A stretch of DNA of 64,000 bases from contig NW_024104321.1 of assembly GCF_003945595.2 (NCBI RefSeq), positions 806,765 to 870,764 on the forward strand, written 5' to 3'. The notes beneath the pieces were generated by a model. The model did not search any database, was not told the origin of the DNA, and saw only the letters and a program-made list of their open reading frames with translations. Within the stretch, counting starts at the first letter, position 1; each line of letters starts with the position of its first letter. The translations under genes were made by a program, and so were the position numbers. Source of the stretch: Pipra filicauda. Its lineage: Eukaryota > Chordata > Aves > Passeriformes > Pipridae. Positions 1 to 11,818 of this stretch are shown in pieces.

Positions 1-211
1 AGCCCTGCGGAGAAGGACTTGGAGGTGCTGGTGGATGAGCCAGCAATGTGCACTTGCAGCCCAGAAAACCAAGTGTCCTGGGCTGCATCCAAAGCAGTGT
101 GGCCAGCAGGCTAAGGGAGGTGATTCTGCCCCTGTACTGCACTCTTGTGAGACCCAGCCTCGAGTACTGCATCCAGCTCTGGGGTGTCCACCACAGGAAG
201 GACATTCACCT
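1..211 (+). mobile_element. CR1 LINE fragment, ORF2 C-terminal region (cut by window edge)
   Basis: The translation carries CR1 ORF2 C-terminal landmarks: [15 protein letters not shown] at the left edge, [11 protein letters not shown] near 35-67, then [22 protein letters not shown] around 105-170. This lies downstream of the reverse-transcriptase core in a CR1 element. Two frames are needed to read it, so it is a dead copy. The left end is the window edge, so the true 5' extent is unknown. The right end is set where the same ORF2 segment starts again near 211; that boundary is approximate. Confidence 0.88.
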
Positions 212-722
212 GGAATATTGTGGCAGTTTTGGTCACTGCAAAATAAGAAAGATATTAAGCTATTAGAGAGTGTCCAAAAGAGGGCAATGAAGATGGCAAA
301 GGGCCTTGAGGGGAAGCCATATGAAGAGCAGCTCAGGTCACTTGGTCTGTTCAGCCTGGAGAAGAGGAGACTGAGGAGACTCATTACAGTTACAACTTCC
401 TCGTGAGGGGAGGAGGAGGAGCAGGCACTGATCTCTTCTCTGTGATGACCAGTGACAGAACTTGAGGAATGGGCTGAAGTTGTGTCAGGGGAGGTTTAGG
501 TTGGATACTAGAAAAAAGTTCTTCACCCAGAGGGTGGTTGGGTGCTGGAACAGGCTCCCCAGGGAAGTGGTCACAGCACCAAGCCTGACAGAGTTCAAGA
601 ACCATTTGACAATACTCTTGGGCACATGGTGTGACTCTTGGGGATGGTCCTGTGCAGGGCCAGGAGTTGGACTCAATGATCCTTGTGGGGCCCTTCCAAC
701 TCAGCATATTCAGTGATTCTGT
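212..722 (+). mobile_element. CR1 LINE fragment, ORF2 end and 3' UTR
   Basis: This repeats the LEYC...KKDI...ERVQRRA part of ORF2 seen just before it, then continues through [13 protein letters not shown] (about 336-378), the 'ctgtgatgaccagtgacag' region, the 'ttcttcacccagagggtgg' region and the 3' end 'ggagttggactcaatgatcc'. It stops at 'gattctgtgact' near 714-725, a decayed CR1 terminal octamer. Frameshifts and stops show it is inactive. It serves as a useful in-window reference for the interrupted copy at 43132-44501. Confidence 0.9.
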
Positions 723-725
723 GAC

Positions 726-1193
726 TTGTTTGAGTTAGTCCAAAGGAGGGCCACCAAGTTGATCAGAGGGATGGAACACCTGTCCTAAGAAGAAAGCCTG
801 AGAGAATTGGGATTCTTCAGCCTGGAAAAGAGAAGGCTTTGGAGTGACATAGTTGAGGCCTTCCAGTACCTGCAGGGATCTTATAGGAAAGATGGGGCAA
901 GACTATTTACAAGAGCATGCAGTGACAGAACAAGGAAGGATGGGTTCAAATTGAAAGAGAATAGCTTTAGACTGTATATGATGAAAAAATCTTTACTGCA
1001 AGGGTGGTGAGGCACTGGAACAGGCTGACCAGGGAAGTTGTGGATGCCCCATTCCTGCAGGTATTCAAGGCTGGAGGTGTTCAGCAACGTGGTCTAGTTG
1101 AAGGTGTCCCTGCCCACTGCAGGGGAGTGGAACTAGATGATCTTCAAGGTCCCCTGCAAACCCAAAAAATTCTATGATTCTATGATTCTATGA
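726..1193 (+). mobile_element. CR1 LINE, 5'-truncated, with intact 3' octamers
   Basis: Begins inside ORF2 at the [22 protein letters not shown] segment (about 735-785), then [11 protein letters not shown], and runs through the 3' UTR ('ggaactagatgatcttcaag' near 1128) to three ATTCTATG-type octamers at 1170-1193. Its truncated 5' end lies directly against the 3' end of the preceding CR1. The stop in 'cctgtcctaagaag' and frame breaks make it non-functional. It represents a different CR1 subfamily from the copy at 212-722, because the 3' UTR text differs. Confidence 0.93.
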
Positions 1194-4100
1194 AATGGAG
1201 GATCCAGAGGTCAACATAATGTTTTTAAATTCCCCCAAATATCAGTTGGAGACAGAAGTCCCTGATCTCACCCCTCCCTTCTTAAGCAACCCAGCAGGGA
1301 GAGCTCAGCCTCTGCTCAGCCTCTGCTCAGCCTCTTACTCACTATACTTTCTCCCATGAACAAAAATAAAACAATCTGCTCTTACGGCATTCCCAAGATA
1401 CAGTCTCAAGGCTATATTATTACGTGTACTGCCGTTAGCTCTAATAATGTGTGCATTGTTCAGGGTGCAAACTGAGAGCTCTGCTGCCACCATCCATTAC
1501 AGCGAGTAGGGCTTTCTGACTTCAGCGGCCCCAGCAATTGACTGAGGAACCAAGGCTTGCTAAAATTTGTACCTAATGCTTTTATTTTTCAAAGCACAGA
1601 GCTACTCAGTCCTGAGGAGATCCTGTGGACTTAGGTGGCGGGAAGGATGAGAGAAGCTGTCTTCATCTGACGACAGCATCTGGCTGGTCAGTGAGAATGA
1701 CGCAGAAGTGCCAAAGGAAAGCACTATTTCTTTCTCAGAAAAGACATGTGGTACAGCTGTCTGCATAGCAAGGAGGGATCTGACTGAGTAAGTGAGGCTG
1801 GGCAAAACATCTGTTTTGTGTTTCCCAGGCTTCTGACTGCAAAACAGAGTTATTCTGGGGGTTTTACAAGTCTTGCAGTCATTTTAAACAATGTTTTTGC
1901 CAAGTTTTCCACTTTTTGCTAAATAAGATTGCTCTTGATATCAAGATGTGACTTTACTTCAGAAAAAGAAAAAGTCATAAATGTCTGGGTTTTTTTTTGC
2001 TTTCCTAGCTCAGCTTCTCAATATCCATTCCAGAACTTTGTGAGAATTTCTGTTGGCAATACAAGGAGAAAGATTTCTTTCATGAACAAATGAATGGTTT
2101 CTCTTAGAAGAGAATTACATATGCTGCTGCCTTATTTTTCCCTCCCCCTCTAACTCTTGGTTTCCAGATGTAGTAAAAGCTGGTTTGAGCAGAAGAACAT
2201 ATGTTTTCAGCATGAATTCTGTTGGCAGGGCACTGCTGCACAGTACTGCAGAGTTGCTGCAAGCCATCCCTGACCAGCATACATGTATAATGTGCTCTAG
2301 AGATTATCATGCTTCATTTTTATCCTTCTCCCCCTCCCTTCAGCAAGTTTCACTTTAATACAACACTCCAGACTTCATGCTCTATTGTGCTGTTGAACAC
2401 CTGAGTGCTCGTACCAATAAAAATGTTACTAACTGAGCTCTCCCAGACACAAGGAAAAGGCAGCTAACTTTAATCCATGCCTTCAGCATCCCACTTCTTT
2501 GATCTGCATCTGAGGCACGAGGCCATTCATATTTGTTAATTAAAAAAATAAATTATATTGTCCAGTGCTCTACTTTAAGGTTGAAAGAGTTATAACAAAG
2601 GAAGAACCTTACATGTGGTCCTCAGTGTTTATAGAGGTCTTCCTCTCTGTGTATTAAAAATTAATAGGTTCCTTTATTTTGTCTGGTGATAGTTAGCTCC
2701 AGCCAACTTTGGACCAGCTTCTAGTTCACTTGCTCGTTTTGAATAGTCTCTCTCTGGGAGGAGTAGACTTATTTTGGGGCGAAGTACAATTCAGCAAGAG
2801 CAAGTGTGCCAAAATCTAGTCCTATGGTAGCATCACAGGGCAACTGTACTATAAACATGTCTTATCTTAGCAAGCAATATATCAGAATGATAATGTTTCC
2901 ATTAAATATATTTTCAATGACAGAAGGTTAGAATCACACTTTGTTCAGTCATAGATGCTTGGCTGAGTCATCTGCTAACTTGCTGCTTGCCTTACTCCTG
3001 TCATATATTATCCATGAATGAACACAGCAATTTCCATCCCTATTATTCTTTGGGTTCAATCATTTAGTGCACTCTGCAAGGCAGCTATGAGGCCGTCTTT
3101 CCATCATATCATTTATTGCTTCAGCTGCTAGTGAATTATCAAAGCAGCAATCCATAAAGCCCTTACAGCTCATATTAATTATCAGAAACTTAGAAGATAT
3201 AAGGACATTAATTGAATCCTTTCATATGCTGCTTTTAAATGCAAAATCAGCCCAAGATGGGAACTTTTTTGAGATATACTGTTATGCATATTGTGCTAGG
3301 TTGCAGTACTGAAGGTGTTTGGTTGATGATTATTATTTCACTTAGCTTAATTTGTCACATAATATAAATAACAGTAGACTCCTTATGTGCATCTGTACTG
3401 TTCGTTAGCTTAGTTTCTCCAAAGTATTTTATGTGTCTTGATTAATTGTTCTAGGGAAGCACAGTGTTACGCTTTTGAAACAGAAGGCTAGGCAAAAATC
3501 TTGTTTGTGGACGTGCAGTTTGTAAAAAGAGGAAGGAATATGCTGGTGTATGGCTAGATATGGTGACAGACTTGGAATGGTGTAAGCTGTTACCATCTCT
3601 GATTTGAGATGTGAGCATGTGGATGCATTTCCTGTACCATAATGCAAAACCAAGACAGACGAGCTGAAAGATCTTCAGAAAACGGGAAGTCAATGGATCT
3701 TTTAAACCCAAGTGCTGATTTGAAAATGTAATGTTTAGTTTCTCCAATTCTCCTGAAACTAAACATCACGAAAATGTTTACAGATGACTCCAAGCCCGTT
3801 TCTGCCAGCAAATGGCACTTGTGGTTTAGGTCAGTAGGGAGGTAAGTTGGTGAAGCAGGACATATGTAGAACTTGAAGGCCCAAAATTTAAAGTTGGGAC
3901 TCAGAAGTTTTGCTGGGCTGCTAGCTAATCCTATGGGCACAGAAGCTCTATATGGGCTTGGCATTCTGCATACAGGTTATTTTCTAAATATCAAATCAGA
4001 TCAACTAGCTGCCTCCTTGACCCATCAAGCCCATCAGTAGCAAGGCACAAGTAGGGAACTATGTGTTCTTATAGCATGTCTCATATTCACCAACAAATTC

Positions 4101-7100
4101 ATGCCATGAAACTCACAGGAGACACTGTGACTTTCAAGACCATGCACTGGCTTTGCAGTCCTTTGGCTTTCTAGAATAGCCAAGGAAGTAGGACAGTCAT
4201 TCATGACAGCACAGACATTTCACTTCCTTCTTCAGCCTGTGTAAGGAGAAACTTAATATTAACTCTTGGAGAGGAGAGCCATAGGGTGTTGAACAGGAAT
4301 TTTTCCAACTCTGATTCCATGTCACCATACAGCAGAGAAACCATGGACTAGGAAAGCACAAAATGTGAGACTGCAGCCCACTGTTTAGACCCCTTTCATG
4401 AGGCAGGAGTGGTTGTTAATTCGAGATGCAGAAATGGAATTTAAAACAAGGATAAATAAAGGTATATTTAAAAAAAATGTGTAAGCTCTGAAATAAAGCC
4501 AGTAAGCATCATTTAAAGAGACGGTGTAGACCAAAAGTGGATGAATAGATGCCTCTATATATTTCCAGCCTTAAGAGAGTCACTACACCCCAAGTTGCTG
4601 ACTGAGACAACTCCTGTGCTTAACACAGAAAAAAGGCTTGTACAGAACCTGTAACAGCTCCAAAGACCAAACTTTGAAGACTGAAAATAATTTCTAGCAA
4701 AGTTAATCATACTAAAACACACAAGTTGCTTTTCTTCTCGTACACAACTGAAGGCAGATAAGCTGCACTCTGGTGCTGGTAAGGTTGCCCCCAAACACCT
4801 GTGGGCCTGGTAGGCTGCAGAGGTCATGGGAGATCCTGACATTTCCCCAGAGAGGAGGGCATCCAGCCTCCCCATGCAGACCTGCATGGCCTGGAGGAAC
4901 TAGCAACCTGCTTTTGAGGCTCAAATCCTCAAACAAAGGCAGAAATCAAGAATATTCAACAAGCTCTCACAGCAGCTGAATTCTTGGTGAGATGTTCATG
5001 GGTTTTTCCCCCCATAAAAAAAGAGAAACAGAAAATGAGGCTCTGCTGCCCAAAGACCATGTAGAAGCTTTCTCTTTGAGGCTTCCACAGATGTTAGGGT
5101 AACTCTAAGGAAAGCCTGGGACTGAAGCCTAAACCTAAGGGGCAGATTTGAGACCTTGCAAATGAGAGAAAACTGTAAGCTTATTCCTGGCAAAAAAATC
5201 CCTCAGTTTTGCCTTTATACCTCCACTCTTCTGTCCATGCACAGCGGATGGCCCATTGGAGTAAGACAAACAAGTAGCTGTAGTTAATCCCAATGAGAGG
5301 AAGAACATAACTAGTACTACATCCACATCTCAGATTACTGTGTACCTGCTTATGGCTGGCCAGAACTTTGGTGCATCTCCTCAATTTGCATCTACAAAAT
5401 GCATCAAGATACTACATCTGCTAATATCACCAGAGGCTTTCCATCCTCTTAAAGGCAAGTAAGAATCTGAGACCTCACCAAGTGCATTAAAACGTGAACA
5501 AAGATTTTTTTTTTGGTCTCTGAAATGCCAGGACTTGTTCTCGTACAGCATGAAAAGAGGCACCATGGAAGCCAATGGGGTGGCCTAGACAAGCAGGCAT
5601 TTGTGTAATTCACAGTAACCAGAACCAGAATCAGCCTGAAAACAATGAATGGTCTCAGGATCTAATATTTATTGATTACTTCTGCTTAAAATATTCTCAA
5701 ATCAACCTAAACATATTTCTTCACCTACCCCAAGTCCTCAGGTCATTTGTCTGTGAGAAGAAGAACTGAGATATTGTTATAACACAGGCTTGGATAAGAG
5801 TCGCAGCCTCATAATTTCTTCTACTGTGAGATAAAGAAACACTGCATTTGCTTCTTGAGAGTCTATTTTTGTATGTAAAATAACTTTGCGGTTCCACACA
5901 AAATAGATACTGAATTGTATCTGTCAGAAGAAAAATAAAATATGATTGGGTCATTCAGTCCTGCTGTTCATCTTCCAACAGAGTTGTGACATTTGGAGAG
6001 ATGGCAGGCCATGACAGCAGACCCATGACATTACCAAGATTGTTGTTGTTGCAATGTCGAAAGATGCACCACACAATGGCTCTCATTTAAGGAACTATCT
6101 TTTTATGCAGAGAAAGTAAAACAGCATCCTGGATTGGCACACGACAAGTTCTCCAAATCAGCAAGACAACACAAGTAACATCTCAGTCTGGACCTGACAT
6201 TCATATTTATTATATTGTTTGGTCTTCTATTTAGCCAATGGTAGCAATTTCCACCTTTTGTAAACTGGTCAGGAGTCTGCCAAATAATCATCCTCAAAAC
6301 AAAAATAATAATAAAAAAGTACAAATATAAAAACATTAGACCTAAAAGAAAGGGATAATTCTCAGTGTCATAACAATTGCAGCCCCCGATATTATGTCAG
6401 GTATTGTTTTAAAGTGAATATCTCACAGGTTTGTTCCACCAAGCAATATGTTTTCATGGTCAGTTTTTAAGATCAAAGAACACCAGAGGGAATGGTTCAG
6501 TGATGGAAGGAGATGGGCCATGAAAACGCATGTAATAGCTTATCCCACAACATAGCTGTAAATACATTAAGATGGGAAATTGGAAGATGTTTAAAGTCAT
6601 AAAGAGAGTTTGGTTCTCAAATTACCAGAAAGCAGGGCTGCCACAGCCCTGTGAAATGGGGCAGGATGCTGTGATGCAGGTGTCTATAATAGTAGGGGAC
6701 ACCTTGAGACCCAGAAGCTCTCTTCCATACGTCTTTTTGTATTTATATATTTTTATATATTTAGGAGAATGTTCTTCTTCATCTATCATTTTTACATGTT
6801 TGGATTTGCAAGCAGGATGCTAACTTTGCAAAACTGATGTCTTTAATGAGTGCAGAAATAGAGGATATAGGATTTCGTCAGGGGGAGAAAAGCAGAAAAG
6901 GACCAAGAATTTACGGAGCCAATTATTTCCTTGATCAAGTCAGTTGAGTGTAACGGATTTTAAGACAAGCTTCAGCAGTTTATATAGCAAAACTATTCAA
7001 AGAAATAGGTTTACCTATGTCACAGAAAACTTTTCCAACAGTTTTCATTGGATTTGGGTTAAGAGGAACATCCCAGAAATAGTTCATGTTGATAATTCTG

Positions 7101-10100
7101 GACTTTCTATGGGAAGTAACTTGTAGTGAGATTTGGTATTAAGGAAGTTTTCCATTCTCACGAGAAACCATTCCCTGATGTCTGCACACAAATGACTTTA
7201 TTTGCATTTCAAAGGATCTCATCCAAGAGAAGTACCACAGACCACAACAAGTTCATCATAAGAAATCTCTCAAAGAAGCTACAGTAACCTGGGCTGCAGT
7301 ATCTTACTGCACACTCGAAACTGCTATTTTGAGATTCACGGGTAGAACCATAATAATGTAAGTATGAAAGAGAGGATGCTCCAGCCTCCAAACTAACATG
7401 GACTAGAAGTTTTAACCCTAATTCTTGTAGCTGTGAGAATGTGCAAGATGCCCCAGGAGGACAGGAGGAAATTTTCCTTTTGCAGAATTCATTTTCAAAT
7501 TAAGGGTGGAGCTACTGCATAGGTAAAGATGTAAGCACAAATGTCAATACTGAGCAGCCGATGCCCGACCTGTTGTTGCCAACAGAAAGTGTACTTTCAG
7601 CTTGTATTGTTTTATTCTTGTAATGACCTATTCTAATTACTTTTTAGCTCAATGCACTAGGAGCCATTTGCTAACTGGAATTTTAAATATTAATGCAGGA
7701 GTGTTTAAGATGTGTCCATTAAGGCTGGTAAAGTTGTGTTTGATTAACGGGCTTTTCATAAATGCACTGACACAAACTCTTTTTTTTTTCTAATTAATTC
7801 AGCCTGCAAATGAACATCATCCATTTTGCTATCATATTTTATCAGTCTGTAAAGTGCATTCTCACTTCAATTTTCAGCCCTGAATGCAGAACACTTTGTG
7901 AAAAATGACAGAATTTTAATGAGAAAGTGAACAACATGCCATCAACACCCTTTCGCCAGTAAAAATGGAAAAACATCAAGCTTTAAATCATGTTCCCTCC
8001 ACACCTTTGGACATCTGCGATTCTGTCTGAGTCCTCAAAATCTGCTATATCTATCACCAGGTGCAGCCTTTAAACGCTGAGGAGCTTTCTACTTCATTGG
8101 TTGGCATGGCAACAGTTGTCAAATCATCCCTTGATAATGCTCTTTAATTGATTGTGTAAATTATTTCTAAGATATGTGATTGCAAAATGATGTACTGAAG
8201 CTCTTAAGTACACTGATCGGACTCTGTGCATTTAAAAATGCACTGCATTCACTGACCCTAACCCAGAACCTGACCCTCTTACAAGCCTGAAATTCTTTAG
8301 ATGAAGCATAAACATTAAGCATTAAGAAAAAGTTCAAAATTATGGTAAAGGTATAGGGTTCTCCAAATGCATGTTAGCAGATATACCAGGAAATATTACT
8401 TATAAAAAAATCAACAGCAATAAAACTATTGTTACTACGTTTGCTTCTGCACAGAGACCTAAATGGTCAGGGACCACAGAGATACTTTCTTATCAATTTT
8501 ACTCTGAACCATTTTAGAACACTAACTAGTGTAAACTCCAAAGGTAGTATTTCTCTGGCCAAAAGGAGACATTTGCAGTGGAAATGACAATATTTGAACT
8601 GGTTGTCTAGACTCTGATGGCCTGCAGAGAGAAACATGAATTTCTAAGACAGATTAGTAAATGTTTGAAGAAAATCAGAGGATTTGCTAAACTCAAAAGG
8701 CCAGCTTTCCCTCCATTGACTTTAAAGGGCTCTTGGTGTGACTAGTTCAGATGGAGGTACCTACATTCCAGATATCTGCAGTTAACTGAGATGATTAATT
8801 TTTCTCCTGCTGTCTGTGGCATCTTATTTTTTTCAATATGAGACTATAATTTGTTCCATGATTTATGATAACTGATAAGCTCTTTTAAGCTCATGCTTAA
8901 AATTATCTACTTTTCCCAACTCTGTTTCCATTATAGTAAAGCATCTGAATATTGAGATAAGTATCCTATCTGAATAAAATAGTGATGTCTAGATCAATAG
9001 GTATCCACTAAGATGAACATTTAATTTCCCTAGTGCTTACAAAAAATTGTGAAATTATTAAGCTGGTTTTGTCTCTAAATTTCAATGTCACAAATACTAA
9101 TAATTAATAGACTGTTGTAGCAGTGAACTGCAATTGGCCCTTAACGTGTTGAACAAGCTTCAAATCCCAACTAGCATTTCAACCCATGGATGAATGTAGA
9201 TAATAATTCATAAAGATATGCAGAAGGAGAAGGGCTTATCTCAGCTGTAAAGCACAAACATTTCACTGACCCTCAGACAGAAATTTAGCCTCTTTGTGAG
9301 GGACACCATCTCTATGAAGCAGAGAAGAAGGTGTCTGTTGGTGAGAAAAGAGTAATTAAAAAAAAATTACAACAGAGAATTTAAGTGTCTTATGTTTAGA
9401 TTTAAAGATGGGTTTTTTAGGTAATGTAAAATCCCACAACCACTGGTATAGAAAAGATCCTGTGAAAGAGAGGTCTTTGTGAAGATAGATAGCCACATGT
9501 CTGTTGTATATTTATCTTTCAAAAATGTAGGTCATAAGACAAGGAGTGTCCCACAGCATCATAGTGGAACTGGGCTCTCCTCATACCAATAGTCCTCTTA
9601 TAGTCTATGTTTATTATCTCTACGTCTTAAGTCTAAAGAGATTAAATGTGTGCACAGGCACAAATATATATTTCTTTTATGTTGGTAATTGGAAAATGGC
9701 GGAGAAATAGCTCATTCATTTGCTATCTAAAAACATACAAGACATTCTGTACTAAATGGGTATATTCCCAGGCATCTAGTATCTCCAGCATGCTCCATTA
9801 ATTCATTCCTGCTATAACACAAAAGTTTCTGCCTCCTCTTAGTTTGAGAGCTTATCCTGATTTTGAAGAAAAAGGGGGAAGAAGACATTAAAGAGAGTAA
9901 ACGGTGTCTCCATTGTCAAACATGTCTCCTTCCACAGGGAAGATGCCCATGCCAGAAGGCACAGTGCCTCAGCAGCAATTCCAAAGGGGTCAGGCTGCTG
10001 TCAGGCTGTATTTTATTAGGCTCACCAGCCCTCCTGGATGCCAGTGAGAGTGGCAAAGGTTAGCTAACCCCTGGTGTGGTGAAGAGGCAGGCAGGGCTGC

Positions 10101-10539
10101 CGTGGTGGCCAGGCTGGTGACCACGCCAGTGCCTGCAGACTCTGATGCCTTTCAGCAGTGGGACTGAGACCCCTGACCCCCCACCCCAGCACATCAGGAG
10201 CTGCTCAGCTAGGATGAGGACCTGCCCAGTGCATTTGCCATGTGAATCACCACAGTTGCTGTGCACAGATAAATTTTCAGTAAGAAGATCTTGCTCATTA
10301 ATCTTGGCTTGATGGAGTCCCAGTCACCTGGGTCCAAAGCTAGTGAGCTCAGCTGGGATAAGGCTACCTTGACTGTCACATAGACCTACACAAAAGTGCT
10401 TTAAATGATACTCTGACTATAGCCATCTGCAGCGTTCAGGACTAGTGACGCCCTGTGCTACTCACACAGATTAGCCTCAGGGTTACTAGCTGACACCAAA
10501 CAGGGTTGCAGTGTCCATGAGATTGGGCAGTTCAGGACT
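1194..10539. other. Non-coding stretch, no recognised gene
   Basis: About 9.3 kb of AT-rich DNA. Open frames are short (mostly under 130 codons), overlap on both strands and carry no recognised domain. I see no repeat family I can name. Sub-regions noted: a three-copy 11-mer at 1304-1336, a homeodomain-site-rich block at 3040-3260, another AT-rich low-stop block at 7600-8180, and a somewhat GC-richer patch at 9990-10270 just before the CR1. None has evidence strong enough to call a gene. Confidence 0.6.
1304..1336 (+). repeat. Short tandem repeat, 11-mer x3
   Basis: Three adjacent copies of CTCAGCCTCTG (the last ending in TT instead of TG). A simple slippage-type repeat with no sign of function. 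Confidence 0.9.
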
Positions 10540-11276
10540 GAGTGAGGAGGAAGCGGCGCAGAAATAAGATTGCAGCCATGGACTTCAGGAGAGCTGAAGA
10601 GATCTTGGAAGAATTCCATGGGTCTTGCAGAGAAGAGGGGTGCAAGAGAGCTGGTTGATGATCAAGGATCACTTCCTCCAGGCTCAAGAATGATGCATCC
10701 TGATGAGCAAGAAATTGGGCAAAGTGGGCAATAGACCTGCATGAATGAACAAAAACCTGTCATTACTCAAGCATAAACAGGAAACACACAGGAGATGGAA
10801 GCTCAGGCCAGTTGGAATGAATATAGAAAGGTTGTCAGAGTAAGTAGAAATGAGACAAAGAAGGCCAAGGCCCATTTGTAATTAAAGCTGGCAAAGGATG
10901 ATAAGAACAACAAGAATAGCTTCTTCAAATACATCAATAACAAAAAGAAAAAAAAGATAATGTGGGTCCATTACCAAATGGAGAGGGGACCCTGGTAATA
11001 GGGGATGCAGAGAAGACAGAGTTAGTGAATGCCTTCTTTGTATTGGTTTTCGCTGACAAGACCTGCCTCTGACCAAGCCCCTCTACTCCACTCTCATGAG
11101 ACCACATGTAGAGTGCTGCATCCTGTTCTGGGGTCCCCAGCACAGGAAGGACATTGACCTGTTGAAGCAAGTCTGGAGGAGGGCCACCAAGACAATTAGA
11201 GGGATGGAGCACCTCTCCTGTGAGGAAAGGCTAAGAGAGTTGGGATTGTTCAGTCTGGAAAAGAGAAGGCTTCACA
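10540..11276 (+). mobile_element. CR1 LINE fragment with most of the reverse transcriptase deleted
   Basis: The 10540-11065 part matches the CR1 ORF2 stretch between endonuclease and reverse transcriptase: 'ggagatggaagctcaggcc', then NSFFKYINNKK (about 10917-10950) and TELVNAFF..VFADKT (about 11018-11062). At about 11066-11078 it jumps to the ORF2 C-terminal region ([44 protein letters not shown]). The whole palm domain of the polymerase is missing, and several stops occur. The 5' boundary is approximate; 10330-10540 may belong to the element but I cannot show it. Confidence 0.85.
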
Positions 11277-11818
11277 CAATGCTGGGAGGAGTGGCTGATA
11301 CCACAGAGTGCTGTTCAGCTTTTCAGAAGGACCTTGACAGGTTGGAGAGGTGGGCAGAGAAGAACTGTCTGAAATTCAACAAAAGCAAGTGCACCTGGCG
11401 AAGAATAACCCCAGGCACCAGTACAGACTGATCTGCTGGAAAACAGCTCTGTGGAGAAGGACCTGGGGATCCTGGCGGACAACATGAGCCAGCATTGTGC
11501 CCTTGTGGCCCAGAAGGTCAATGGTATCCTGGGGTGCATTGGGAAGAACATTGCCAGCAGGTCAAGGGATGTGATCCTGTTGCTCTACTCAGTCCCCTAG
11601 TGAGGCCACATCTGGAGTGCTCTGTCCAGTTATGGGATCCTCAGGACATAAGAGACATGGAGTTCCTGGGGTGGGTCCAAGGGAGAGAAACAAAGATGAT
11701 TAAGGGGCTGGAGCATCTCTCTTACAAGGATAGGCTGAGGGAGCTGGGCCTGTTCAGCCTCAAGAAGAGACAAACAAGAGGGGACCTCATCAATGTCCGT
11801 AAGTATCTGAAGTTGTAG
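11277..11818 (+). mobile_element. CR1 LINE fragment, head to tail with the previous one
   Basis: Starts just after the polymerase active site with LGGVADTTE...[15 protein letters not shown] (about 11278-11370), FNKSKC, then VEKDLGILADNMSQHCALVAQKV (about 11450-11520) and ends within RGDLINVRKYLK near 11815. This overlaps in content with the end of the previous fragment, so it is a second insertion and not a continuation. It lacks the 3' UTR and octamer tail, so the 3' end has been lost. Stops interrupt the frame (for example at 11430 and after 'ctcagtcccc'). Confidence 0.88.
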
